The notes below the pieces were generated by a model that was given only the letters and a program-made list of their open reading frames with translations, searched no databases and had not been told where the DNA came from. Positions 17,065-25,268 of a stretch of DNA of 64,000 nt are shown here, piece after piece (positions within the stretch are counted from its first letter, which is position 1; each line of letters starts with the position of its first letter). The stretch is taken from assembly GCA_017795005.1 (NCBI GenBank), contig CP051242.1:930001-994000 (forward strand). The letters are read 5' to 3'. This stretch comes from Balneolaceae bacterium (lineage in GTDB: Bacteria > Bacteroidota > Rhodothermia > Balneolales > Balneolaceae). The position numbers and the translations under genes are program-made.

Positions 17065-19468
17065 TTAAATTGACAAGGGTTATTCCCGCTCCGCCGAAAT
17101 CCTCATTAGCCAGTTCGTATTTTTTAACTTCCGATCGGTCTCTTAAATATTTATGAATTTGATCTTTTAGGATACCATCACCTTTACCATGAAGGATTTC
17201 AACTTGGTTAAGTCCCTTGAATACAGCTTTATCCAGATAATGGGTGACTTCATTTAAGGCTTCTTCCGCTCGTTTACCTCTCAAATCCAGTCGCGAGGAA
17301 ACCGATCCTTTCAAAAAATCGGAATCACCTACTATTACCGCAGAACGAGCTTTTTTCTTCTCTTTCTTTTTTGGAGGATCCACTTTAACCAGGTTTTTGT
17401 ATTTGGTTCGGAGTCGGAGTCCATCTGCCTGAACGGTAGCGTTATTACCTTTATGCTCGACCAGTTCGCCGGTGGTGTTTCCATCTAAAAAACGAACATA
17501 ATCGCCCACTTGTGGAGGTTTGTTACTTTTTCTGAATTTGGCTTCCCGTTTCTCTTTTACCTCATCCAGACTCCCTTCAATCGCGGCTTTTTCCTGGTCA
17601 ATACCTTTTCGTATGTCTTTAATCTGATTTTTATCTGCCTGATTCTTAACAATAATCTGTTCAACAGCCTGCTCTACTTTTTGATTGGCTTTGTCCATGA
17701 TAGACTTGGCTTCAATTAAGGCTTTTTCTCTGATCTTATCTTTTTCCCGGTTAATTCCATCCAGTTTATTAAGGTAACGGTTCCGATCCGATTCTGCTTT
17801 AGACTTCAAATTCTCGAATTTTGACTTGAGGTCCTCTGCTTGCTGTGTTTTAGTTTCCAGCTCGGTAATCAACGATTCCATTTTATTCTTCGCTTCCCCA
17901 AGCAATTCCCTCGAACGTTTCAGGATAGTTGAGTCCAGATTCATTCGTTCCGCGATTTCGAATGCATAACTACTTCCCGGAATACCTTTTTTAAATTTAT
18001 AGGTAGGAGATAGGGTAGCCTGATCAAATTCCATAGATCCGTTTACAGCAAATGGATGTTCGTGAGCGAACACTTTTAAGGAACCATGGTGCGTAGTTAC
18101 CAGTACTTTACAGTCTTTGTCGAGTAAATATTCTATGAATGCCTGGAAGAGTGATCCACCTTCTTCAGGATCGGTTCCGGCCGCGGCTTCATCAATCAAA
18201 ACAAGACTTCCAGGTTTGAGCTGTTTTTGAGTTTCACGCATCCATTGCAATCGGGATGAAAACGTACTCAGATCATTTTCTATGGATTGATCATCTCCCA
18301 GATCAACAAAGACTCCGGAGAATACTGGAAGTTCAGAAGCAGGATCAGCAGGGATTGCATATCCGCTTTGATTCATCAATGCTGAAATTCCAACAGTTTT
18401 CATGGCCACCGATTTCCCACCTGCATTTGGTCCGGTAATCATCAGGCAGCGTTCATCATCATCCAAATCCATAAACAATGGAATTATCTTTTCCCTATGA
18501 TCCTTCTTCAGTGCTAGATTTTTCAGCTTAAGATTGGCGTTGTAAGCTTCCTTCAGTTTAAGCCTTCCATTTAGTGCTGTAATTGGAATTTCACCTTCCA
18601 GTTTTATAGAGACTTTTGCTTTTGCTGCAATCACATCCAGTTCAGCAAGTGCTTCGATATTCTGATAAATGAATTTCGAATTTTGACGAACATGATTCGT
18701 CAACTCTCTTAATATGCGTTCAATCTCACGCTGTTCTTCAATTTCAAACTGGCGAATTTCATTGTTTAAGTGCAGTGCTTCAGCAGGTTCGAGATATACC
18801 GTTTGTCCGGTGGAAGAAACATCATGAATAAAACCGGGAATCTTACGCTTGTATTCGGCAAGAATAGGAATCACCATTCGCCCATTTCTGATGGTTGCAC
18901 CTTCATCAGATGTCATACCATCTTTATTGGCATTTCTCATCAGTTTATTGATGGTGGTACGGAGTTCATTTCTTTTTCCATTCAGTCTTTTACGAATGGA
19001 TTTTAATTCAGAGCTTGCATCATCTTTAAGCTGACCGCCATGGGTTACTTTTTGTTTGATAGATGCTTCAAGTTCTTTTAGCGAAATTAATTCTTCAGAA
19101 ATGGAATAGAGCTCAGGTTTGTGATCAGCTCTGGCTTTTAAAAACTTTTTAAGTAAACGAGCAGAACTACAAATTCCTAAGATGTAAGGGAAGGCGGTAA
19201 GTGGAATAATGCTGCCTTGTGCTTTTGCAGTTTTTAGGAAATCCCGAACATCCGGAAGTTCACCAAGTGGGAAAGGATCTGGGTTTCTTAGTATGTCCAT
19301 CATCTCCCGGGTTTGAGTTAACAATACTTTTACGCGATCAGTACTGCTTGTTGGATGCAGCTCTTCAATCATCTCGAAAGAGCGCTCAGATTGAGCGGCA
19401 TCCAGAGTTGCCTGTCTTAGTTGCTCAAAGCCTAATTTTTCTAATATGGAAGATGGATATAATTGCAT
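17060..19468 (-). CDS. mutS2: MutS2 family endonuclease / ribosome-rescue ATPase
   Basis: About 802 residues. Order: MutS-like core and clamp, ATPase with Walker A GPNAGGKS, Walker B VLIDEAAAGTDPEEG, a long coiled coil (about 510-650), a small KOW/beta domain (KPPQVGDYVRFLDGNTTGEL) and a C-terminal Smr nuclease domain with DLRGKRAEEAL and HGKGDGILK. MutS2 proteins suppress recombination and, in some bacteria, split collided ribosomes; the Smr domain can nick nucleic acid. The start is set at the ATG at 19468 (MQLYPSSILEKLGFEQLR), which fits the family. The open frame continues 31 codons further to a TTG inside an intergenic repeat and should not be used. Confidence 0.93.
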   Translation of the reverse strand: MQLYPSSILEKLGFEQLRQATLDAAQSERSFEMIEELHPTSSTDRVKVLLTQTREMMDILRNPDPFPLGELPDVRDFLKTAKAQGSIIPLTAFPYILGICSSARLLKKFLKARADHKPELYSISEELISLKELEASIKQKVTHGGQLKDDASSELKSIRKRLNGKRNELRTTINKLMRNANKDGMTSDEGATIRNGRMVIPILAEYKRKIPGFIHDVSSTGQTVYLEPAEALHLNNEIRQFEIEEQREIERILRELTNHVRQNSKFIYQNIEALAELDVIAAKAKVSIKLEGEIPITALNGRLKLKEAYNANLKLKNLALKKDHREKIIPLFMDLDDDERCLMITGPNAGGKSVAMKTVGISALMNQSGYAIPADPASELPVFSGVFVDLGDDQSIENDLSTFSSRLQWMRETQKQLKPGSLVLIDEAAAGTDPEEGGSLFQAFIEYLLDKDCKVLVTTHHGSLKVFAHEHPFAVNGSMEFDQATLSPTYKFKKGIPGSSYAFEIAERMNLDSTILKRSRELLGEAKNKMESLITELETKTQQAEDLKSKFENLKSKAESDRNRYLNKLDGINREKDKIREKALIEAKSIMDKANQKVEQAVEQIIVKNQADKNQIKDIRKGIDQEKAAIEGSLDEVKEKREAKFRKSNKPPQVGDYVRFLDGNTTGELVEHKGNNATVQADGLRLRTKYKNLVKVDPPKKKEKKKARSAVIVGDSDFLKGSVSSRLDLRGKRAEEALNEVTHYLDKAVFKGLNQVEILHGKGDGILKDQIHKYLRDRSEVKKYELANEDFGGAGITLVNLK

Positions 19469-19524
19469 ACCGGTTTGAATTCGGTAAAGATAAACCGAAT
19501 TAAGATGGAATTCGATCACTAAAT

Positions 19525-19835
19525 AGTCCCCTCTTGAGAGGGGATACAGCCCGCCTGCCAAAGTATTTGTACGGCGGACAGGGGGTGTGTTACCAAGTAA
19601 GTTCGGATTTTAAATAAGTCCTCCTTTGAAGGAGGTGGATTTCCCCAAAAACTTTTGGGGAAAGACGGAGGTTGTTGAACAATGCCAATAAGCACAGTAA
19701 CATCTCGCGTCCCTACGGGACACCCCCTTCGAAGGGGGACTGTATAGTATCACAAATAATTCTGAGGTCAGATTACAAAGTCATCCTCCTTTAGAAGCCT
19801 GCCTCTTCGGCAGACAGGGAAGAGACAAAGGAGGT
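19525..19835. repeat. cluster of four different intergenic palindromic repeats
   Basis: The mutS2-phzF gap is filled by repeats. (1) 19525-19590: AGTCCCCTCTTGAGAGGGG, then a CCGCCTGCC...GGCGGACAGG unit and GGGGTGTGT. (2) 19617-19673: TCCTCCTTTGAAGGAGG, then TTTCCCC-AAAAACTTTT-GGGGAAA and GACGGAGG. (3) 19709-19738: GTCCCTACGGGAC and the perfect 16-mer CCCCCTTCGAAGGGGG. (4) 19783-19835: TCCTCCTTTAGA, a GCCTGCCTCTTCGGCAGAC hairpin and ACAAAGGAGG. Unit 2 recurs inverted at 51386-51441. No convincing gene lies here. Confidence 0.75.
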
Positions 19836-19913
19836 CGAAAGAATGCACTTCATTTTGTATCCCTCACCAAATGCCTCTACTTTAAGCCTTTAAGAAAATA
19901 CATGGAGAGCCTT

Positions 19914-20696
19914 ATGAAAATTAAGATGTTTCAGGCGGATGCTTTTACAGAATCCTTATTCGGAGGAAATCCCGCCGCAGTTTGTCCTTTAAGAGAATGG
20001 ATAAGCGATGACTTAATGCAGAATATCGCAAAAGAGAACAATCTATCAGAAACGGCTTTCTTTGTTAGGGAAGGGGATGTATTTGGTCTACGATGGTTTA
20101 CTCCTGCCGCAGAAGTTGATCTTTGTGGCCATGCTACACTGGCTACAGCACATATTTTATTTGATGAGCTCGGATACGAAAAAGAAGAAATCAATTTTGA
20201 AACTAAAAGTGGAAGATTGGTTGTAAAAAAGGACGGAGATCATCTGCTTATGGATTTTCCATCTGATGCAATGAGTCAGGTTGAAGCCCCGCCAATTTTA
20301 TTTCAGGCGCTGGGAATACGTCCTACCTCGCATACATTTAAATCTGATGACTATATGGTTGTACTGAATTCTGAAAAAGACGTGGCCAATTTACAACCCG
20401 ATTTCCGAATGCTGAAAGAAGTGAACGCTCGTGGAATTATCGTAACTGCCCCGGGAAATGAGGTGGACTTTGTATCCAGGTTTTTTGCCCCACAAGTTGG
20501 GATTGATGAAGATCCGGTTACCGGATCAGCACATACTAAATTAACTCCATATTGGTCAGAACGACTTGGGAAAAAAGAAATGAAAGCACATCAAATTTCT
20601 GAAAGAGTAGGTACTTTAATGGTGAGAGATATGGGAGAAAGGGTTGAGATTATTGGTAAAGCGGTTACTTATTTAAAAGGGGAAATAGAAGTTTAG
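19914..20696 (+). CDS. PhzF-family epimerase/isomerase
   Basis: 260 residues with the PhzF/YddE diaminopimelate-epimerase-like fold: FQADAFTESLFGGNPAAVCPL, AKENNLSETAFF (catalytic Glu), LRWFTPAAEVDLCGHATLA and DEDPVTGSAHTKLTPYW. Members isomerise or epimerise small metabolites; the name comes from phenazine biosynthesis, but most, like this lone copy, have no known substrate and no other phenazine genes nearby. The start at 19914 is preceded by GGAGAG at good spacing; an ATG four codons upstream (19902) overlaps that ribosome-binding site. The stop overlaps the GTG start of the TauE-like gene (TAGTG). Confidence 0.88.
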   Translation: MKIKMFQADAFTESLFGGNPAAVCPLREWISDDLMQNIAKENNLSETAFFVREGDVFGLRWFTPAAEVDLCGHATLATAHILFDELGYEKEEINFETKSGRLVVKKDGDHLLMDFPSDAMSQVEAPPILFQALGIRPTSHTFKSDDYMVVLNSEKDVANLQPDFRMLKEVNARGIIVTAPGNEVDFVSRFFAPQVGIDEDPVTGSAHTKLTPYWSERLGKKEMKAHQISERVGTLMVRDMGERVEIIGKAVTYLKGEIEV

Positions 20697-21508
20697 TGGA
20701 ACTAATCGTACTCCTCATTATTGGATTAGTAGCTGGACTAATTGCCGGTTTAATGGGCGTTGGTGGAGGTGTTATCTTCACTCCTGTACTCTTTGTGTTA
20801 TTTGAAGAAGCAGGGGTTGAAAATTCTGTGCAATGGTCAGTTGCATCAGGGTTGTTGTGTACATTTGTTGCTGCAGGAAGTAGTACCGTTCGACAATATT
20901 TACAGGATAATATTTTCTGGGTTGAAGGAATTAAGCTCGGAATTCTTGGCGCAATTGGGATAACATTGGGTAAACTATTACTTACTTCCTCCTACTACAA
21001 CCGCGAACAGTTCGTGATTTTCTTTAGCCTCATTTTATTTTATGCAGCATATATGATGTTCAGAAGAGGAAATGATAGTTCCAAAGAATCTAATCGCGAT
21101 TTCAAAGAGTTAAAGTTTCCCCAATTATTCGTTACAGGTGGAGTAGGTGGATTTATTGCTTCTTTAGCAGGAGTTGGTGGAGGTGGAATTATGGTTCCAA
21201 TTATGAATCTGTTTTACAAACAACCGTTTCGAAAAGCAGTAAGTGTTTCTCAGCTGGGAATGACAATCCTGATATTGTCAGGTGTTATTCAATTAGCATT
21301 GATAGATGTATCCATAGAAGGAATAACCAAGTTTAGCATGGGTTATGTTGATTTTGGAGCAGCGTTACCATTGGCTTTTGGTGGGTTGATTGGTGGATTT
21401 GGTGGTGCTTTTCTAAATCATAAAATTAACCGAAAATACCTTCAATGGGGTTTTGCGGTACTTGCAGTTGTGATGGCATTCAGACTTTTATGGGGCGTTT
21501 TTGGGTAA
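20696..21508 (+). CDS. TauE/SafE-family sulfite/sulfoacetate exporter-like permease
   Basis: 270 residues, about eight membrane helices in two repeats. Each half carries the glycine motif (LMGVGGGVIFTPVL near residue 20; LAGVGGGGIMVPIM near 165). The TauE/SafE (DUF81) family moves anions such as sulfite or organosulfonates across the inner membrane. The start is GTG at 20696, sharing one base with the phzF stop, so translation is coupled. A sulfur-compound role would fit loosely with the redox genes but is not supported directly. Confidence 0.88.
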   Translation: MELIVLLIIGLVAGLIAGLMGVGGGVIFTPVLFVLFEEAGVENSVQWSVASGLLCTFVAAGSSTVRQYLQDNIFWVEGIKLGILGAIGITLGKLLLTSSYYNREQFVIFFSLILFYAAYMMFRRGNDSSKESNRDFKELKFPQLFVTGGVGGFIASLAGVGGGGIMVPIMNLFYKQPFRKAVSVSQLGMTILILSGVIQLALIDVSIEGITKFSMGYVDFGAALPLAFGGLIGGFGGAFLNHKINRKYLQWGFAVLAVVMAFRLLWGVFG

Positions 21509-21540
21509 TTTTCGGATTTCTTCTTTGATTGGATAACATA

Positions 21541-21573
21541 AAAAAAGAAGCCCCGATCAAAGGGCTTCTTTTA
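21541..21573. terminator. bidirectional intrinsic terminator
   Basis: AAAAGAAGCCC - CGATCAAA - GGGCTTCTTTT, an 11-bp stem flanked by A and T tracts. On the plus strand it ends the phzF-tauE unit; on the minus strand it ends transcription coming from ftsZ, after the structured spacer at 21586-21698. Confidence 0.88.
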
Positions 21574-21585
21574 TTGTTAGCAATC

Positions 21586-21698
21586 TATAGCCTGCCGTCT
21601 GTAGGCCTGGACGCTTAAATGCGACCTTGGCTATATTCATCCAGTAAACTAGTCCGGCTTAGAGAAACCATTCCCATGGCAACTCTGGGGAAAGCCGG
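21586..21698 (-). other. structured spacer downstream of ftsZ, candidate RNA element
   Basis: Two foldable modules fill the gap between the ftsZ stop and the terminator. Module A (21654-21698, read on either strand): CCGGCTT / AAGCCGG outer stem, AGAG / CTCT, then CCAT-4 nt-ATGG; on the minus strand the loop is GGGA, a GNRA-type tetraloop. Module B (21586-21635): outer stem TATAGCC / GGCTATA enclosing two hairpins, GGtCGC-ATTTAA-GCGtCC and GCC-7 nt-GGC, i.e. a three-way junction. No known RNA family is recognised. Part of it could derive from the local palindromic repeats. Confidence 0.4.
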
Positions 21699-21710
21699 TT
21701 TTTGGGGAAA

Positions 21711-23015
21711 TTAATCCATGATCTTTCGCAGGAATGCGGGCTGATCTGAATCGTCTTTTCTAATGCGCTCCGTTCTGCTCTGGAAAGGAGCAACATTAGT
21801 ATTTTGTTCTGTTTCTGGTGTGTTGTCTTCTTGTGCTGTGGGCTGTTCTTCTTTCTTTACGCTGAGGTCACGGCGTAAGTAAGAAGGGGTATCCAGCCGC
21901 TTTAAGTTTCCTTCACCTTTATAGAAATCACCGGTGGTTCTGGTAAAACGAGTGGCAATTTCCTGTTTTGGCTGAGCCTGATTTTTAATGGCATTCTCAG
22001 CTGCTACATTCATAGGCTTATTTGGAGCAACTCTGGCAGTGCTTCGGTCTTCTGCTAAATCAAATCCGGTAGCTATTACGGTCACGCGAATTTCATCACC
22101 GAATTCTTCATCAAGTACGGTACCTAAGATGATTTCCGCATCATCACCTGCTTCCTGCTGGATAATGCTTGTTGCCATCGTTGTTTCACGCATACCAAGG
22201 TTCGAGCCTGCTGAAATATTAACCAATACATTTCTTGCTCCACGTATGCTTACTCCATCAAGAAGTGGAGAATTGATTGCTTCACGGGCAGCAAGTTCTG
22301 CTCTGTCTGAACCTGAAGCGGTAGAAGAACCCATAATTGCTGCTCCGCCATCGGTCATAGTAGTACGAACGTCAGCAAAGTCAAGGTTGATCAGACCCGG
22401 CATCAGGATAAGATCGCTGATTCCACGAGTTGCGTTGTATAGTACTTCATTTGCCAGAGCAAAAGCTTCCATTAAAGAAGTATTTTCGTCCGCGATATCC
22501 AGTAGACGCTCATTTGGAATCACTATAACGGTGTCACAGTTTTTCTTTAGCTCGTTAATACCTTCCAAGGCATATTTTTTACGAATCTTTCCTTCACATT
22601 CAAATGGGGTAGTAATAATACCCACGGTGAGAATTCCTTTTCTTTTGGCCATTCCTGCTACTACAGGTGCACCTCCGGTTCCTGTTCCACCACCCATTCC
22701 GGCAGTTACAAAAACCATATCAGCACTTTCAATGGCCTCTTCGATTTCGTGACGGTTTTCTTCAACCGCTTCACGTCCGATTTCAGGTCGGGCTCCTGCT
22801 CCCAGACCGCTGGTCAGGGCAGATCCAACCTGAATTTTGAGGTCAGCCATGCTGTTTTTAAGTGCCTGGGCGTCGGTATTCAACGCGATATATTCTACGC
22901 TGTCGAGGCCCATATTTATCATATTATTGATAGCGTTTCCGCCACCACCACCAACGCCAATCACTTTGATTTTAGCGTTTTCCTGGCTTTGTTCATCAAA
23001 AAAGAAAGTAGCCAT
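21711..23015 (-). CDS. ftsZ: cell division protein FtsZ
   Basis: 434 residues. Tubulin-like GTPase that forms the division ring. GTP-binding elements: VIGVGGGGGNAINNM (N-terminal loop), GMGGGTGTGGAP (tubulin signature) and IVIPNERLL with the T7-loop region NLDFADVRTTM. After the GTPase core (to about 320) comes a variable linker rich in Gln/Glu/Thr, then the conserved C-terminal peptide DDSDQPAFLRKIMD that binds FtsA. Last gene of the minus-strand dcw cluster, 60 bp after ftsA. Confidence 0.97.
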   Translation of the reverse strand: MATFFFDEQSQENAKIKVIGVGGGGGNAINNMINMGLDSVEYIALNTDAQALKNSMADLKIQVGSALTSGLGAGARPEIGREAVEENRHEIEEAIESADMVFVTAGMGGGTGTGGAPVVAGMAKRKGILTVGIITTPFECEGKIRKKYALEGINELKKNCDTVIVIPNERLLDIADENTSLMEAFALANEVLYNATRGISDLILMPGLINLDFADVRTTMTDGGAAIMGSSTASGSDRAELAAREAINSPLLDGVSIRGARNVLVNISAGSNLGMRETTMATSIIQQEAGDDAEIILGTVLDEEFGDEIRVTVIATGFDLAEDRSTARVAPNKPMNVAAENAIKNQAQPKQEIATRFTRTTGDFYKGEGNLKRLDTPSYLRRDLSVKKEEQPTAQEDNTPETEQNTNVAPFQSRTERIRKDDSDQPAFLRKIMD

Positions 23016-23075
23016 GATTACTCCTGTTTATGTTTGTTTACTGAATTATTTATTCTGTTTGTAGATGATTGCTGT

Positions 23076-24335
23076 TTAAAGTTCTTTGAACCAGCTTTTC
23101 ATGCGGTCGGCAATTTTTGCCATCACTTGCTCTACGCTGGTTGCTTTAGCCGAAGAAGGAATCATCGTTTTATTGGTGTTTGTGCCGGTTTGAAGGGCAT
23201 GTACTACCAACCCAACGCCTGTAGCGTAAATCGGACTGTTCACTTCTTCCACCAATCCTCCGGTAATGCCGAGAGGAATGCCCACTTTGGCATCCATTCC
23301 CAGAATTTCTGATCCGAGGGATGTAATATTCTTAATGAGAGATCCGCCACCGGTTAATACAACTCCGGCACTGAGTGATTCCTGATATCCGCTTCTTTTA
23401 ATCTCAATGCTTACGATTTCAAGAATCTCTTCCATCCTTGCTTGAATAATTTTAGCGAGGATGCTCTTTGTAATTTCTTTAGGAGGACGGCCTGCAATAC
23501 CCGGAACGGTGATTACTTCATCGTTCTGAATCATATCTGCATAACTTTCACCATGATTTCGTTTAAGCGTCTCAGCCTGATCATCCAGTACGCTGAGTCC
23601 GAGCCGAATATCGTCAGTTACTTTTTGTCCCGCGATGGCAATTACCGCGGTATGCCGGATCGTATTATCCTGGAAGATGGCCACATCGGTAGTTCCGCCA
23701 CCAATATCCACCAAAACCACACCTGCTTCCTTTTCTTCCTGATCGAGTACGGCATACGAAGAGGCGAGAGGTTCAAGAATGATGTCTGCCACCTGGTAAC
23801 CGGCACGTTCCACACAGCGATAAATATTTTTGGCAGCAGAAACGAGTCCTGTGATAATGTGTACTTCAGCTTCCATACGCATACCACTCATACCAACCGG
23901 ATCGCTGATACCATCCTGGCCATCAACTACAAACTCCTGCGGAATTACGTGAAGAATCTGCTGATCTGTTGGAAGCATAATGCGTTGGCAGTCTTCTAAT
24001 AAGCGTTCCACATCATGCCCTGTAATTTCGTTGTCCTTATTGTTGATGGTGATCACACCTTTGCTGCGCATGCTACGGATGTGATCACCGGCAATACCCA
24101 CATTCACCGAGTTGACCTGTATTCCGGAGGCGAGCTCAGCCTGTGCGATGGCATCTTTGATGGCGTTCACCGTTTTATCGATGTTAACGACCACACCCCG
24201 ATTTAACCCGTCGCTGGGAGCTTTCCCAACCCCGAGGATATTAATTCGTTCCTGCTCATCAATTGAGGCTACAATTGCGCATATTTTTGTTGTCCCGATA
24301 TCGAGACCGACCATGATGTTTTCTTGTTCTGACAT
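23076..24335 (-). CDS. ftsA: cell division protein FtsA
   Basis: 419 residues, actin-like ATPase tethering FtsZ to the membrane. N-terminal MVGLDIGTTKICAIV phosphate-1 motif, VLVDIGGGTTDVAIF phosphate-2 motif, and GVVLTGGGSLIKNI in the adenosine motif. The C-terminus KIADRMKSWFKEL forms the amphipathic membrane-targeting helix. It sits between ftsQ and ftsZ as usual, but a 180-bp spacer containing dispersed repeats separates it from ftsQ, so it may have extra promoter or processing signals. Confidence 0.96.
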   Translation of the reverse strand: MSEQENIMVGLDIGTTKICAIVASIDEQERINILGVGKAPSDGLNRGVVVNIDKTVNAIKDAIAQAELASGIQVNSVNVGIAGDHIRSMRSKGVITINNKDNEITGHDVERLLEDCQRIMLPTDQQILHVIPQEFVVDGQDGISDPVGMSGMRMEAEVHIITGLVSAAKNIYRCVERAGYQVADIILEPLASSYAVLDQEEKEAGVVLVDIGGGTTDVAIFQDNTIRHTAVIAIAGQKVTDDIRLGLSVLDDQAETLKRNHGESYADMIQNDEVITVPGIAGRPPKEITKSILAKIIQARMEEILEIVSIEIKRSGYQESLSAGVVLTGGGSLIKNITSLGSEILGMDAKVGIPLGITGGLVEEVNSPIYATGVGLVVHALQTGTNTNKTMIPSSAKATSVEQVMAKIADRMKSWFKEL

Positions 24336-24401
24336 GTCAGTTCCGCTTGTTTAATTGATTGCTAAAATTTTGTTCTCCATTAAAACTGGTAAGTCGTAAT
24401 G

Positions 24402-24497
24402 ACCCACCCCTCAATCCCCTCCGGTGGAGGGGAGGCTCAAATTGTTCTTTCCAATCCCCAATAAGTCCCCTCTTGAGAGGGGATACAGGGGTGTGTA
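24402..24497. repeat. dispersed repeats inserted between ftsQ and ftsA
   Basis: Two units in tandem: ACCCACCCCTCAATCCCC-TCCGGTGGAGGGGAGGCTC, then AGTCCCCTCTTGAGAGGGGA followed by TACAGGGGTGTGTAC. The second unit matches the copy at 19525 closely. They interrupt the otherwise overlapping dcw genes. A 60-codon ORF across the spacer (24337-24519, minus) is repeat-derived. Confidence 0.75.
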
Positions 24498-24515
24498 CAA
24501 GTAGTTGAAACGGAA

Positions 24516-25268
24516 TCACGATTCTACCTCCCGGGTTACGACCTGATTTTTGAATCTGAGATCCACCTGTTGCATTGTTTGAATTCCTTTAGTGCGGATT
24601 ACATCTGCATAAAAGGCTTCCCAATTCCGAAGTTTAGTTTCGAAATCGTTGGTGCCGAAGAGAAGCTTAACTCCATTCTCGTGACTTAGGGCTACTACTC
24701 CTTCTTCGGTGCTATAGGCAACTTCACTTATGGTTGCCCATCCAAATTCATTAGTTCTGGCTCCCACCAAAAAATCCCGTATTTGCAGAAACTCGTTAGA
24801 TTTTAGCGTATCCATTCCGGCTGTAGCTCCGAACCCATACACAATGGGTAAATCCAGAGTTTTATTTTCCAGAATAGTAAGGCGTACACCGTCTTCATCT
24901 ACATACATGCGATTTGAACCCTGAACCAAAACGGCCATTGGAGTGCGTTCGGAAATTGTGAGCGTTAAATCGCCACTGGGTTCCACATAAGGAGTAACTG
25001 ATTTCACATAATTCAATACTTCTACTCTGGCAACTAACGCAACCAGATCAAGACTATCGGGTTTAATTCCAAGAGGTACATTTGCAGCTTGTTCAATTTC
25101 TTCTGGGGTAGAGAAATAAGTACCTGTTACTTCAACCTCATTGATAGTTACATTTCTATTCCAGTACAGTGCAGCAAGCACAGCAACTCCAAGAATCATC
25201 AAAATGGTTGTTAGCCAAGGAAGAAGTTTTCCTTTTTGAGTTTCAATATGTGAGTCTTTCTTACTCAA
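24516..25268 (-). CDS. ftsQ: cell division protein FtsQ/DivIB-like
   Basis: 250 residues. Short cytoplasmic tail, one membrane helix (about 15-33, LLPWLTTILMILGVAVLAALYW), then a POTRA domain (VNEVEVTGTYFSTPEEIEQAANV-type) and the FtsQ beta-domain. Bitopic scaffold of the divisome joining early and late proteins. It starts with TTG directly after the murC TAA (TAATTGAGTAAG), so it must be read by coupled re-initiation; the next in-frame ATG lies inside the membrane helix. Low sequence conservation is normal for FtsQ; position between murC and ftsA supports the name. Confidence 0.85.
   Translation of the reverse strand: MSKKDSHIETQKGKLLPWLTTILMILGVAVLAALYWNRNVTINEVEVTGTYFSTPEEIEQAANVPLGIKPDSLDLVALVARVEVLNYVKSVTPYVEPSGDLTLTISERTPMAVLVQGSNRMYVDEDGVRLTILENKTLDLPIVYGFGATAGMDTLKSNEFLQIRDFLVGARTNEFGWATISEVAYSTEEGVVALSHENGVKLLFGTNDFETKLRNWEAFYADVIRTKGIQTMQQVDLRFKNQVVTREVES

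Noticed and set aside
19469-19561. N-terminal 31-codon extension of mutS2
   Set aside because: Starts with TTG inside an intergenic repeat; the family start fits ATG 19468.
21586-21698. Hammerhead ribozyme, SRP RNA, 6S RNA or a known riboswitch after ftsZ
   Set aside because: Core motifs of these families (CUGAUGA/GAAA, GGAAGGA-type SRP loop, and so on) are absent despite the three-way junction.
21988-22752. 254-codon plus-strand ORF opposite ftsZ
   Set aside because: Low-complexity Ser/Ile/Arg-rich shadow of a highly conserved gene, with no recognisable domain.
22749-24206. Plus-strand ORFs of 187 and 185 codons opposite ftsZ and ftsA
   Set aside because: Antisense shadows; His/Phe/Cys-rich translation with no domain and no ribosome-binding site.
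24337-24519. 60-codon minus-strand ORF between ftsQ and ftsA
   Set aside because: Made almost wholly of dispersed repeat sequence (PPLHRRGLRGG type translation of GGAGGGG repeats).
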